From assembly GCA_963971405.1 (NCBI GenBank), contig OZ020488.1, forward strand, positions 30,337,089-30,401,088: a DNA stretch of 64,000 nt, in the 5' to 3' direction. This DNA comes from Psococerastis gibbosa. Its lineage: Eukaryota > Arthropoda > Insecta > Psocodea > Psocidae. Positions 35,495 through 46,899 of the stretch are shown here, in pieces; position 1 is the first letter of the stretch, and the number at the start of each line of letters is the position of its first letter. The position numbers and the translations under genes are program-made. A model generated the notes under the pieces. It worked only from the letters and a program-made list of their open reading frames with translations, had not been told where the DNA came from and did no database searches.

Positions 35495-35809
35495 CTGCAG
35501 AGCTAATCCACACAAATTTATTATCTCCTCATCATTTCCAGTCACATGTCTATCCAACAGGGAACGTCTAAGCTGCAGGTACATTAAATGCTTAGTTTCC
35601 CAACGCCGGAGACCCCGAAGACTTGGTAGCAGGAACCTAAAACGAAGGTACAGGAACCAGGGAGTGGCGGGTAAGGAACCCTCTTTCCAACCAGAGGGAG
35701 CAGTTTTACAGAGCTTTACGTCAAGGGGAAGAAATGCGAAGTCGCCTCCAAGCAGAGTGCAAAGTCCCAACAAGTAGTTATCCTCCAGGTTATCAATTTG
35801 CACAATCAC
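35495..35809 (-). CDS. FERM F1/F2 exon
   Basis: This exon is 315 nt, phase 0 in and out, with acceptor TTGTTTTTCAG|GTG and donor CTGCAG|GTAAGG. It completes F1 (VIVQIDNLEDNYLLGLCTLL, then FAFLPLDVKLCKTAPSGWKE) and opens F2 (FLYLRFRFLLPSL, TKHLMYLQLRRSLLDRHVTG, EEIINLCGLALQ). The SGWKE turn, the LYLRFRFL strand and the HLMYLQLRRSLL helix are the classic FERM landmarks of this family. The exon ends at LALQ, and the next starts AEFGNY, completing the invariant LALQAEFGxY motif across the splice. Confidence 0.92.
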
Positions 35810-36367
35810 CTGAAAAACAAATCAAGTTTTTACAGGATTCATTCGATTTTAATCCAGTAAGAAAAAAAATTAGCGTGCGTGTATCGGTGTACACACGTAA
35901 GAAGTGAAACTTCCTTATGACATCATTGTTCGAAAAATGATCTACAAGATATTTACAACTTTACAGAAATTCGTTAAGTAAAGCTAAATTAGATCAATTT
36001 TAAGAAAAAGGCTTTTATTATAATAAACATGTATACAAATAATTCAATTATTTTATTGTTGTTAAGATTATAATAGCATGAATGTATGAAAGTATGAATG
36101 TATAGAAAGAGTAAGAAAGGTGGAAAAGAACGAAAGTAGTTTGAAGTTTCCAAATTGATATTAATACCTCAAAAAACGCGGCTGAAAAATGCCTATTTTC
36201 GGTTAAAATTGGCACATTTGGGCCCAATATATATAGGCCTACCATCGCCTGAAAGAGGAAGAATAGACGAAGACATGGGTATAATTTAAATTGAGAAAGG
36301 CCTCCCACATCTGTCCAAAAATGAGCGTCATCCATGAGTACAGAAATCAGGATGACGCTTCACCAAG

Positions 36368-36520
36368 ATGGCGGCGCGTAACAAGAATTTTCTCCTTACG
36401 TCGATAAAGAAGTTTCGCTTCAAAAATCCATTACTCGGCTACTTCAGTTCGGTACTCATTTTACTGGCCGTTTTGGCTGATTTTAATAGGACTTTGGTCG
36501 ACAGCCGTTCTAAGGTCTAA
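36368..36520 (+). CDS. Small ORF, possible first exon of a type II membrane protein
   Basis: The sequence AAGATGGCGGC, an exact YY1-type element often found over start codons of TATA-less promoters, contains this ATG. Fifty codons follow, starting MAARNKNFLLTSIKKFRF, then a hydrophobic stretch (YFSSVLILLAVLADF), then a stop. Lys/Arg before and hydrophobic residues after look like a signal anchor. A weak possible donor (TCTAAG|GTCTAA) precedes the stop. The first bases are CpG-rich, but AAGATGGCGG also occurs near 20.4 and 21.8 kb, so this may instead be part of a repeat. Confidence 0.25.
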   Translation: MAARNKNFLLTSIKKFRFKNPLLGYFSSVLILLAVLADFNRTLVDSRSKV

Positions 36521-36622
36521 AGATCCGTTCTAAGTAAATATTTATGTTATGGTTCCAATAGCTCCCATACGCGGTACTGGGCAGACATAAACAGCTATGT
36601 AGTCACACCAGACTCAGACTGT

Positions 36623-36915
36623 AGTACAGACTGTAGTAGTAGTGTTCGTCGGGTTAATAACGACTTAGGCCTCATATTTGGGCCCATAGAGCGACCCCGA
36701 CTTGACTGTCCTATGCCAGCCCATAGGACAGTGGACCTCCTGATTATAGTGGATTCCGAACCACTTGGGAAACACAGTGAAGTCACACGATTAATTTAGG
36801 GGTGACCAGGACAAGTCCTACCATGTTTCCCTACCGGCACTGAGCACATGACCAAGTTATCTGCAGCTTTGAACCTGCTCTGGTCCGCTGGATTCAACTT
36901 GGTATGGCGGCCGGC
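36623..36915 (-). mobile_element. SINE with (CTA)n tail
   Basis: It is flanked by a perfect 14-bp duplication CAGACTCAGACTGT (36609-36622 and 36916-36929). It is the full-length form, including the GGGCCCATAGAGCGACCCCG part missing from shorter copies. A fragment of the same family with (GTA)n is also at about 19111-19190. Confidence 0.88.
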
Positions 36916-37073
36916 CAGACTCAGACTGTGGGCGTCGCAGTTAACAATGAGAAAAGCTAAATGTTACGTCGACAATTATGTTATTATATTGTAAATGTTA
37001 TTATTGAATCGGCTCACATAGGCTAACGAGGTTATTATAATAAAAATATAACAACAAGATAAGCATCACTTTA

Positions 37074-37127
37074 ATGATAAGTATCATCGTCTCATCGTAT
37101 CATCGTCTCATCGTATCATCGGGCCTT
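37074..37127. repeat. (CATCGT)-type short tandem repeat
   Basis: Alternating ATCATCGTCTC and ATCGTATC units repeat several times within the intron between FERM exons. Confidence 0.7.
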
Positions 37128-37885
37128 AGGCTCTTAGCGCTAAAGAGAAAAATAAAATAAAATTTTTGATGCAATAAAAAGAAATAGATTTTTGCAGATA
37201 TATATCAGTTAGCCTTCCAAGCGATGAATTATGCATAGCATAGAATTTCTCATTAAATTTAGGTTGCTGGTTATTGTAACTTTAACAATAAAACAACGCA
37301 TCGTCGTAGTACTATAAAAGGGATACAGCGGAAAACATGCAGTTGAAATTTATTAGGTGGAAACCGGTTGGGTTTGGTAGAATAGTAGCCCACACACTGC
37401 AGCAGAAGTTAGCTTATTGTAACCCGGCTCGCCTCAAATATAATGTAAATTAACATAGGCCTAAGAGATTTCAGCCGAAAGCGACAAATTGTTTACCCCA
37501 TTACTCACAACTGAAGTGTTTACTACAGTAAAGAAAATGGTGGCAGGGGCTTTATCTAACATTTTCCGCGAGGGCGAGGAAATTACCTACCACCTACCAA
37601 CCTGCATACCTACCCCATTCGCTCAGGAGAAGATAGGTTTGTAGTAAATACCACACCAGGGGTGGACCCAGGATTTCCGTAAGAGGGGGGCGAGAACAGG
37701 GTCCCGCATCAAGAAAAATTGAGCTAACACCTGCTACAATGTCAATAATATACAATAATACTAATCCTGTACAGTATATATACATATAATATATTAGTTA
37801 TGATTATGATAAGTAAACCGACGGACACATTAACCGCATACTTTTAATGGAAGAGAGAAAAAGTAACAAGGAAATTATATCACAC

Positions 37886-38174
37886 CTCGAATAGTTGCCG
37901 AGCAGTAGTTTTAGGACCGCATGTGACTTCTAACCTCTGCCCCGTCATGAGCAGCACCACCAACGACCGTCGGTGAGGCGACTTGGGGTCGCCGACGTGG
38001 ACGACGCGTGGTGACTCCTGTGCACGCACGATAAACTCCGGGCCAACACATGTGTCTGGACCCATGTACCGACCGCAAGGGGACTCTGCCTTCAATTGTG
38101 GCGGTCGGTAGAGGCGGGAGGCCGCGCGCTGCACGGGGTTGCGGCGTTTCTGGAATATAGGACTCCCCAAAGAG
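37886..38174 (-). CDS. FERM F1 (ubiquitin-like) lobe exon
   Basis: This exon is 289 nt, phase 2 in and phase 0 out. The acceptor CAATTTTGACAG|CTC was chosen because it is the one that restores the frame from the preceding linker exon. After a basic linker (QKRRNPVQRAASRLYRPPQ) come HRRSLVVLLMTGQRLEVTCG and PKTTARQLFE. The pattern of a VVLL strand, a GQRLEVTC hairpin and a KTTARQLFE helix is the start of the FERM F1 lobe as in PTPN13. GC content is high, unlike the flanking introns. Confidence 0.85.
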
Positions 38175-39000
38175 CTGTCAAAATTGAAAGATATTTTGTG
38201 AAGCAAGTACAGATTACAGATTACGTAAGGTTAAAAAAATTTAATTTTGTTTACCAAATCTTTCACAATTTAAAACTTGAGATGAAAGGCCGTGCGATTT
38301 TCGCACCTAAAGCTATACCGGTAATTTAAACAAATTAACTAAGTTACCATAACCTGAAACGGATGTTTAAACTCAAGATTGCAAATTAATAAATGGAGTG
38401 ACCTTTCCAATAAAATAATTCATTATTAAATTTACGAGGGGATACAACCTCAGCACTATAGCCAATATTCAATTTAAAATTGAAAATTTAATAACGAGGA
38501 AAACTTAATAACTTGGAGAATTCCTCTACCATACTAAATGTTAATCATACAATCAAAACAGGTCAATAGGTTAGGTTAGTCGAATCTGCCTTTACTTACG
38601 AAATTAAAGCAGACTAGCTAAGTTTAAGTATAGAAACTTAGCTAGCCTGGTAAACAGGTACATTTTCACGAACCATTTGGTAGTCTCCACGTACGTCATG
38701 ATTTCTATTTTTTTCTCAGTAATATGAGCAACAGACCGAATCATTACGATAAATTCAAAGTGAATCCAAGTGCTCTACCTATAGAACCTATAGAGAGCAT
38801 ATAAAGAGAGCAATGACCTATAGCCAGTCTAATGAACAGTGGATTGGGCATAAGTATATTAATTTTAAGTAGCACAATAAGTTTAGTCTACCTAGCTAGC
38901 AGTGGCGGACTTAGGGTTTGCGCGGACACAAGCATAAGACATTTTGCGGACATTTAGGCCAAAGTCCCATAGGGAACGAAGACTGGCGTGGTGGGGCCAT

Positions 39001-39227
39001 TAGTAGTAGTATGGTTGGACACAGTCCCAGGCCACGGTGTGGGCTCATAAGACAGGGGACCTCCTGATTATAGTGGATTCCGAACCACTTGGGAAACACA
39101 GTGAAGTCACACGATTAGTTCGGAGGTGACCAGGACAAGTCCTACCATGTTTCCCTGCCGGCCAAGTTGTCTGCATCTTTGAATCTGCTCTGGTCCGCTG
39201 GATTCAACTTGGTAAGGCGGCCGGCTT
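39001..39227 (-). mobile_element. SINE with (CTA)n tail, copy inserted in a LINE fragment
   Basis: It is bounded by a perfect 12-bp duplication TGGTGGGGCCAT (38989-39000 and 39228-39239). Read on the minus strand it starts GCCGGCCGCC and ends in a CTA repeat. The target site is the WWG-encoding part of a LINE fragment, so the order of insertion is clear. Confidence 0.85.
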
Positions 39228-39235
39228 TGGTGGGG

Positions 39236-39433
39236 CCATACGCTAAGAAGAGAAAATGGACACCTGATACAACGTGTGAGGGACTACACGGTGGAGGGCC
39301 CAAGACCTATAGGAGTCTAGTGAGGGAGGACCTCAGGCCCCTCGGTCTCTCGCCGGATGATTCCCAAAACCGAAACACCTGGAAGCTTAAGATCCGTGCC
39401 GCCGACCCCGTGGGAGGGATAAGGCGCCGTTAA
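39236..39433 (+). pseudogene. Degenerate LINE 3' end
   Basis: A decayed relative of the reverse transcriptase C-terminus near 29.3 kb: TGGTGGGGCCATAC, GTGGAGGGCCCAAGACC and GGGAGGGATAAGGCGCC correspond to the WWGH, VEGRRPRG and GIRRG regions, with stops between. Its 5' part continues left of the SINE at about 38965-39000. Confidence 0.6.
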
Positions 39434-40205
39434 AGTAAAGTAAGTCCCACTGCCGACCTTTGGAGTTGGTATAGGTTATTTATTTGTTATTACTTATATA
39501 TTATTTATTTACCTATTTATTTATTTATTTAAATGGCGCGGGAGCATAGATTTTAATAATAATACTAGATAGCGAACTCCCCTGCATATTTTGAAGCCAG
39601 CCGCCATTGATATAAGTGGATAGAATACGTTGTTTACATTCATTTACACCTTCTTCTTATGGGATTTCCTAATATTTTCTGTGAAAATTACTTTCAAAAG
39701 TTCAATCTTTCAGTTTATTTTAGGTGGATTCTGAAATTAAATCAAGATAAAATTTATTTCGTCGAGAAGTACCCATTTAAGAACAGGTACTTTGCGTTCT
39801 TTCCGTTCTTTCTATCCACTTATGGCACAGTGGCGGATGGCTTCACAACACTCCCTACAGAGAGCACGGGAGTTCGCTATCTAGTATTATTATTAAAATC
39901 TATGCGCGGGAGCCACTATCAACATAACAATGCAAAAAATCGTGGCAGCAGAAGGTAGGTACCGTAGTTACTTCCGGTGACTTCTTTTTTGAATTATTTA
40001 AATGGGAACGGAACATAAAATATTAAAGCTTTAAAGCTTACAAGTTTTTGAAAATCACCACAAAAATATACCACAAGCACGTGCTTGGTCTGCATTGCGG
40101 TTAATCCGCCACTGCTAACTAGGCGTTAGAATTTTAAATGGATGATAATGATGGTAATCTTTATAAATTATCCATTACACAGACAGATTAATACGAATCC
40201 CATAC

Positions 40206-40342
40206 CTAGCTCGGGAGTAAGTCTTGATTGATGCAGTTTTGGGGGTTTCGGCGTCGTTGGCAGTCGCCTGGTTCGTTGGCGTAGCCATTTCTGACGGGGC
40301 TGCCAGGTTCAAAGACGGCACAGACTCTGGCACGGGAAGGCA
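40206..40342 (-). CDS. Linker exon between KIND and FERM
   Basis: This exon is 137 nt, phase 0 in and phase 2 out, with acceptor ATTTTGTAG|TGC and donor GCTAG|GTATGG. It encodes a Pro/Ala/Thr-rich, low-complexity linker (CLPVPESVPSLNLAAPSEMA, later ATANDAETPKTASIKTYSRA). The other two frames contain a stop within or at the end of the exon, which supports this frame. It is assigned by reading frame and position rather than by a recognisable domain. Confidence 0.68.
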
Positions 40343-41317
40343 CTACAAAATGTCATAATAAATAATAGTAAATGACTAAATTAGTGTACACTGTTGAGTG
40401 GACTAACAAGTGGATTAATAAAATAAAATATTAGGCCTAGACTAGCTTCGTAGCTGGGATCAATAGGTAAAAAAAACAATTCAATTCTTATGTTGCCTGT
40501 AAGATGGGCCAAACTGACTCAAAGTACACCTAATAATCATATGGAAAATTGACTACCCCGCAAACAAGAAAAGTCTGTCCAATTAATAATATTATTAGGT
40601 TTCACTTTTCAACGAGTGCTGCAGCAATTCTTTAGTACAAATACCTATTGTAGGTACCTATTTACGAGCAGGTGGGCATGCCTAAAACAAGCCAATATTA
40701 TAAATACGGCAAATACGATTACACCCCCCCCCCCTGGAGACGGACCTGGCAGCAGTAGACTTGGAAAACCATCTTAAAATAGAGCTGTCACGTTTGTGAT
40801 TTGTAAGCTTCATTTTCCCCTGCTATTTCGAATTTTTGGAAATTCTATTGTGCTTTGACTGGCAGATTTTATGTATATCCTGACACACCATATTTAACTG
40901 TAATCCTTGCATATTTCCATTTTAAACCGCTCTGGCAGGTTTTGCCTGCTTATGTTAATGGGTTTCTCGGTAGCGATATATTTTTGGAATGCTGCATTTC
41001 AGATCCAATACAAATTTTATGATTTAATTGTAATGCAATAGAAATAAGTTTTCGGCTACGGCCTACTTATATTGTACCATTTGCGTTGACGTGAATATTG
41101 TAATAAAATAATAAATAAGTTAACGTCAATTATTTTAGGTCCTCTACCACTTGTAGATGTAGATGACCAACCCAGCTATAGTCAATTCACATAAAGCTGT
41201 CTGGTTTATAAACTTCCACAAGTTAGCCAGCTTTTAGCCTGCCGCAGCATTTTGTTTTCGTAACATATACTCGTAAACACGCACAAGGGAACAAGTAAAC
41301 AAATATTCGTATATTAT

Positions 41318-41489
41318 CATGGCCGTGCCCAAGGGGGTGGTCCATGGGGTCCGCCCCCCTCCCCCCGAAATAAATTCTTATATGGAAACCTGTATGGTTT
41401 GGAGAATGTATCCATTAATTCATTAATAAATTACGTTAAAGAAAATTGGACCCTCCCCCCCCAAAAATCAAAACCTGGGCACGGCCTTG
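41318..41489. mobile_element. hAT-like MITE, 172 bp
   Basis: The ends CATGGCCGTGCCCAAGG and CCTGGGCACGGCCTTG are inverted. The flanks TATATTAT and TTTATTAT match at 7 of 8. It is rich in poly-C and poly-G and lies in the intron after KIND exon 41675-41580. Confidence 0.85.
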
Positions 41490-41579
41490 TTTATTATGTG
41501 GTCTATCTTCAGGACCTTGGCTGGCTTATGAAAGCTGTTTAGGAATACTTATCTGAATGATATACTAATTAAACCGTAC

Positions 41580-41675
41580 CTGAGGAGGAGTTCCAAAGAC
41601 CTCCCTGTACAAATCCACAATCACGTGGGAAAACGGCTTCGCCATCGGAAATTTTTTACAGTTGTCCGATATTAC
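41580..41675 (-). CDS. KIND domain C-terminal exon
   Basis: This exon is 96 nt, phase 0 in and out. The acceptor is TTTTGTTTCAG|GTA and the donor CCTCAG|GTACGG. It encodes VISDNCKKFPMAKPFSHVIV and then DLYREVFGTPPQ, continuing the last helix of the KIND fold. It follows the preceding exon (ending VLLN) without a frame change. A 172-bp hAT-type MITE lies about 90 bp downstream in the intron. Confidence 0.78.
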
Positions 41676-42706
41676 CTGAAACAAAACTTAAAAAATTAGC
41701 CTACAAAGGCAACGCCTATATATACGAGTAAGTTACTATACTACTAGTACTATTGCTACTACTCTTGGACAAGGAATTGAAACGAACGAAACACCGAGTT
41801 TAGGTTAGAATATGAATGAGATGTTTAAAAAGGTAAAAATGTTGCAAAAAATTTTGGATTAGGTCTCGGTTCTTAAAATATACATTCAAAATTGTACTGT
41901 ATTATCCTGTACATGAGGACTTATGTTGTAGCTTTGTGGGGGGAGGGGGGTCATCAGCTATCATCCGCCAGCTACAGGTACGGTACGTACTGCGTTTGTG
42001 TAAATTTATTAAGAAAGGCGGCCTGCATTTTATTGAAAGCCACAATTGATGGGCTGGTATCCCCGCATTGGGCGTTACGCCAGGAACCCACCCAGCAAAT
42101 TTCCAAAAATTGAATCCCACCGGGGGGATGCGACATTAAATTTCCCAATAAGAGCAGTCTGCTGCTATTTCCATATGAAGGCAATTTTTCATCCAAATAT
42201 TTAATGCTTCAGAATGAGAAGTAGGCCTAAATAACCAACAATTTCTCATAGCACATAAATGTAATTCTGAACGTACTGTAATGTCATTTATAACATTTCC
42301 AGTGTATATCATTTATAAAGAAGCATATAGAGTATTTTGTGATTTTCACGGGCAGATACAACTCTATTAATACACTATCAAATTTTAATTTGCTATAGAA
42401 TCTCCACCGGGCAATAATCTGTGACTGATCGATGTTCGGTCAGCTAACACCTGCATAGAATTATAGTGTGGATTCCTTAAACGGAAAACATGGGTTGAAC
42501 TTGAGGTCACTGAATAAGTTAGGTAGGCTACAGTGCTATAGGCTAAGATATAATTACAGAAAATAAAAATATATCAGACTAATCAGCAGCGGCCGCAGCC
42601 CCCCTCCCCCCCCCCACTTTTCTATGCAGACAATAGACAATTTCTTTACCTAGACACAGCGAGGTTCTAGAAAGAGAAACTAAGCTTAATTCACAACAGT
42701 TAAAAT

Positions 42707-42852
42707 CAGGGGCGTCATCCCCCCCCCCCTGCGATTGGAAAACTACGACAATGACCCTGACTAACGATGACATTGTTACAACTATGTTAAAAAATATGCC
42801 TAATTGACATGTTGCCCCCCCCCCCCTGAAAAATATTGAAATGACGCCACTG
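42707..42852. mobile_element. hAT-like MITE with poly-C
   Basis: The ends CAGGGGCGTCAT and ATGACGCCACTG are inverted. The flanks GTTAAAAT and GTTTTAAT match at 6 of 8. Two long poly-C tracts lie inside. Confidence 0.65.
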
Positions 42853-43614
42853 GTTTTAATACGGCCTATTATCACAAGCGTTCTGACAAAAGCCATCTAA
42901 TACAGTAACTGAGCTGATTCCATTTAAAATGAATGAATGGCAACCGCTTAGAGCTTACTGGCACTTGAAATTGCTGAGTTACATCAAGTTGGGAATTAAA
43001 TTCGTTAAAGTTTCATTATACCGGGGCGACTATAACGGAGAGAAGGAAGTTATTTAATTTCTTTTTTATTTCAAATTTCCCCCACTCCTAATCGAACATT
43101 CCTCTGGAGTCATAGCAAAATCAATTCATTTTGTAATTTCATTTTCCTTAACTAAAAATTATAATTCTGTCCCCTTTTTATTTTCAGTAAAAGACTTAAG
43201 ATGCATCGGAAAAATGCTGGACGGTACGATAGGTATTAAAGTGGATTATCAGTTTAAAAAAAAATACTGTAAATAGGCTCATTGCAGTCTTATATCATAC
43301 AGGCAACATTAACCAGTTGCGTGTACATATGTATACAAGTAGGCCTACAATTTTTATATTAAAAAAAAAAAATTTAAACATAAGAAAGGGGTTTATTGCT
43401 TACAAGCGATTCAATAAATGTATCCAATTGACATTTTCAGCAGTAGGTTATTACGCGTATTGAGTTAACCAACACAACCGCTTAGCGCTCACTGTTGACC
43501 CGAACGTCTTTTAGATCTCGCAAATTAAGCATTACAACTCACATTATTTAATTTCTTCTTAAATTTTCCCATCTCGGGGGGGGGGGGGGGGGGGGACAAG
43601 AAACATATACTTAC

Positions 43615-43758
43615 ATTAAGCAGAACCATGAGAGTAGCTCGTGAAGCAGGGTCTTCATAGGTCATGGCTTCCAGAATTTTTGTCAGATCCGGTGAACAGA
43701 CATCGGGATCGTCTTTCAAAGAGCATCGCAACGTCATTCCGAGGGAGTACACCCACAT
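43615..43758 (-). CDS. KIND domain exon (VYSLGMTL helix)
   Basis: This exon is 144 nt, phase 0 in and out, with acceptor TTTTTTTCAG|ATG and donor CTTAAT|GTAAGT. It encodes MWVYSLGMTLRCSLKDDPD followed by SPDLTKILEAMTYEDPASRA. The YSLGMTL helix is the most recognisable signature of the KIND domain, equivalent to the kinase F-helix region. The later LEAMTYEDPASRATLMVLL matches the helix pair in which real kinases carry the conserved Arg after the P+1 region. A 19-base poly-G run lies only about 20 bases beyond the donor. Confidence 0.88.
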
Positions 43759-43819
43759 CTGAAAAAAATAGAGTTTTTTTTTGCAGAAGTGTAAGATGGG
43801 GGCTACTTCACAAAGTAAT

Positions 43820-45200
43820 TGGAAAACGTGTAATACCGGCAATTTTCAAATTTTGGAGCTCTTGCAGACAATCTAGCCTACTGAACAACCTGGGATTAAA
43901 AATGTAAACAAGAATACTTTAGAATGGAAAAATTATATGGTTTAGATTTTTAGCCACCAGATTAAGTTAATATCAAACGGCATAGTAGGCCCACAGCTTA
44001 ATAGGTACCTTATTAGGTTAGGCAAGCTTGTTGTAAAATAAAAAAATAAAAAATAACGACTTTATTTTTACCTGGGCGAACCATAAGACTAGAAAGTCTT
44101 CTATGGGCTAACCCAGGTAGGGCAAGGAATGGTTAGTATTACAATAATCAAGATTCTTAAGACTAGCGTTGTTAGTATTGTCCTAAAGTTTCCCTAATTT
44201 AATAAAAACACAACAAAAACAAAACAGAAACGAGAAAAACAACAATAAGTATTGGCCTAACTGCCCAAAAAGAACTCAAAACAGCATGGACTGTGTCAAG
44301 GCCTAATGCTGGGATACCGACCTTTGCCGGGCTAGCTGGTGAGACCTGAGGCTTTTTTTGAAAGTGGCTAAGGATGGCTGGGACCTTATGCTACAGGGGA
44401 GTTTATTCCACTCCCTTGTAGTTTGGACGAGAAAAGCTTCGCCATATAGGCTAGTAGAAGAATCTTGAAAGTGAAGTAGTTAGGCGTGTAGTCAGATGAA
44501 GTAACTTAAGACTATGGCCCTAAAGGCAGGCTATAGCTTTAAAATAACCACAGTACTTGCATGAAAAAATCATCACAGACTTATTTTTGGTAATAAATGA
44601 GTTATACCTCGAACTAAAAGTAGACTTCGCGAGGAAACGCGTTCATAACAATTAATAAGGAAAAAAAAGTCCTGAAGAACATAGCCCATGACTCAATATT
44701 AGACCTATTAATAACTACATATTTATTCCTCAATAATTCATAGAAATTTGATCTGAATAAAAATTATTTTTTCTCTACGCAAGGAATTTAAAACCTTAAT
44801 TGGTGAAAATAAATTAAATACAGGAAACACCATTATATTTATTTCTTTATTTACATTAATTCTATTTAATAACATGTTAGACGCAGGCGGTATAAAAGCT
44901 GTATGTGCACTATAGCACCAGGTTTAACTTAGGTTTTTGGCGCATTAACTGCATTATAATATTATTGTAAATTAATTATATACTGTAAAAAAAGAATGAT
45001 TTATTTGATGATTAGCCCAATTATATTGTGTATCACTATTCACTCTTGGATTAGGCTTATAGTACAGGTATACTCAAGAACGGCAGGGCCCGCTGCAGGG
45101 GCCATCTACGCACAATATAAGTTGCCTACGGTGGGGCTAAGAGCTAAGTACAATAGATGCCCATATAGGCATAGGTAGGGCAGTTTAGGTTTCTGATTAC
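43820..45200. other. Intron; probable old repeat at 44040-44520
   Basis: GGCTGGGACCTTATGC and AGTTTATTCCACTCCCTTG look like part of an old dispersed repeat, with an (AATAAAA)n stretch at its left. No coding region seen. Confidence 0.35.
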
Positions 45201-45304
45201 ATACACGAAAGATTTTTTAGTGTAAAATCGAGACTGTCAGTAGGTCGGTATCTTAATCTTACCCATTGCACTGTAGCAAATAATAACGGTGAATACTATT
45301 TATT

Positions 45305-46437
45305 GCTTTCCAATTTATACGTAGTAGGCTATAAGGAAAGCTTTGTGATGGTCCAAATTTTCGATACCGAGATTTCAACGGATTTACACGTTTTGAAGTC
45401 CCAGGAACCAAAAAAAGTGGTCTTTACGAAATGTCTGTCGCTCTGTCTATATCTCTCTGTCTGCCTGTTTGTCTGTTCATCGATTTCCGGGCAAACTACT
45501 CGGTCGATTTTGATTAAATTTGGCGTTAAGGTTCACAAAAACCATACCTTGAGACCATTTATTTTTATTTTGGGATAACTCAATTTGGAGGGGGGGGGGG
45601 TTCTATTCTCAAAAAACTCTAAAAAAAAAACGTCTACAAAAATAATTATTTGTCAAAAACAGCTCCAACTACTTCTTTTAAATTCACATATATTGTACTC
45701 GTTATTAATGTTAATAAAATGCGGGGTGTCGCTTGCCCCTTGATAGTTTGTTTCTGAGGGTAAAAAAATAAAAATAACTAAATTTTAATGAAAAATGACT
45801 ATAAAATATTTTTTCTGTGAAACCTTTCTATCGATGATTTCTACCTTCAGGCATGTTTTAGGTGTTAAATTGAGTAACGAAATCGGACACGTTGCTTTCC
45901 CAAAAAATTATTTGGTTTTGTGCAAAAAAATGTTTTTTCAAAAAATGATAGAAAATTCACGCTCAAATGCATTGCGTGGTCTGCCATTATTGCTGTGTGT
46001 TAATGTGTTGGTCTGACCTATCTAGAATTTACCTGACCTCGAGTCGAGTGACGTCAGGTGGACAACCCCCCCCCCCCCCCCAGATGGCCGAAATTTAACT
46101 ATAGGAAAATTATTTACCAAGAAATTACTCATCTCCTCTATCTACTAATTAATAAATTGGAACATGGGCGCCGATTTGTGAAAATTATTGGTACCGCTCG
46201 TGGAAATAGTTTTTTCGGGGGGAAGGAGTCAATCCCCCCCCCCCCCCACAATAAATATATGGCTTCACTCTGTAGCTATATATATAAATAATAAATAAAA
46301 ATAATAAATTTATCCAAATATACTAAAATATGAGGTGGTTATTCCCAAAATTATTGGTATGGCTCAGCCAATCTGAATATTGGTATGGCCCGGGCCATAC
46401 CACGCCTTATGGAGCCGGCGCCCATGAATTGGAAAGC
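45305..46437 (+). mobile_element. GCTTTCC-ended dispersed element with nested MITE
   Basis: Same termini as the element at 805, interrupted near its right end by the hAT-like MITE 46163-46426. A tRNA-Gln gene lies 260 bp downstream. Confidence 0.78.
46163..46426. mobile_element. hAT-like MITE nested in the GCTTTCC-ended repeat
   Basis: The ends CATGGGCGCCG and CGGCGCCCATG are inverted, with a perfect 8-bp duplication AATTGGAA (46155-46162, 46427-46434). The target is the terminal repeat of the surrounding element, so this insertion is the younger. Confidence 0.92.
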
Positions 46438-46696
46438 ATGTTCGAGTTAAGTCGGACTGGTTCTTTTCCAATACTTTAATCGCTAACAAAATCTATTTAA
46501 TGAAGAAAAAAAAATGAAATAGAGAAGAGATATGAAGGCAAATACAGTACTTTCAAATCAAGAACTGAAGTGAAACGAAACATAAAAGATACTCAACCTA
46601 AGAAGACCCCGGTTGCCATTACAATTTCATGCAAGACACATCCCCATTGCAAGCCATTGGGTTGAAGTACCGTCTCAGGCTTTCCAGCTGCCACAC

Positions 46697-46768
46697 GGTC
46701 CCATGGTGTAATGGTTAGCACTCTGGACTTTGAATCCAGCGATCCGAGTTCAAATCTCGGTGGGACCT
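46697..46768 (+). tRNA. tRNA-Gln (TTG)
   Basis: The acceptor stem GGTCCCA pairs perfectly with TGGGACC, with discriminator T. The anticodon stem CTGGA/TCCAG encloses loop CTTTGAA, giving anticodon TTG (reads CAA). The T arm contains GAGTTCAAATCTC and a poly-T terminator follows. It lies in the intron between KIND exons 50531-50356 and 43758-43615. Confidence 0.96.
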
Positions 46769-46899
46769 GCTTTTTTTTTTTATTTAAATTGCTACACTGA
46801 TTTGTTTATTCTTAACTATGTACTGTATGGTTAATACAAAATGTGTATCTGACTGTTGATTCATAGAGTTGTGGCAAACTACTCGTAGGAATTACGCAA

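Larger units (their letters stand above)
38900..40114. mobile_element. 1.2-kb hAT-like element with nested insertions
   Basis: The ends CAGTGGCGGA and TCCGCCACTG are inverted. The flanking octamers CTAGCTAG and CTAACTAG differ at one base, consistent with an 8-bp hAT target duplication. Inside are a LINE 3' fragment, a SINE inserted into that fragment, and an internal foldback (39536-39908). The whole block lies in the intron between exons 40342-40206 and 38174-37886. Confidence 0.7.

Noticed and set aside
35343-35777. 144-codon plus-strand open frame starting MVASYYWSC
   Set aside because: It reads through a SINE head and the antisense strand of a FERM exon.
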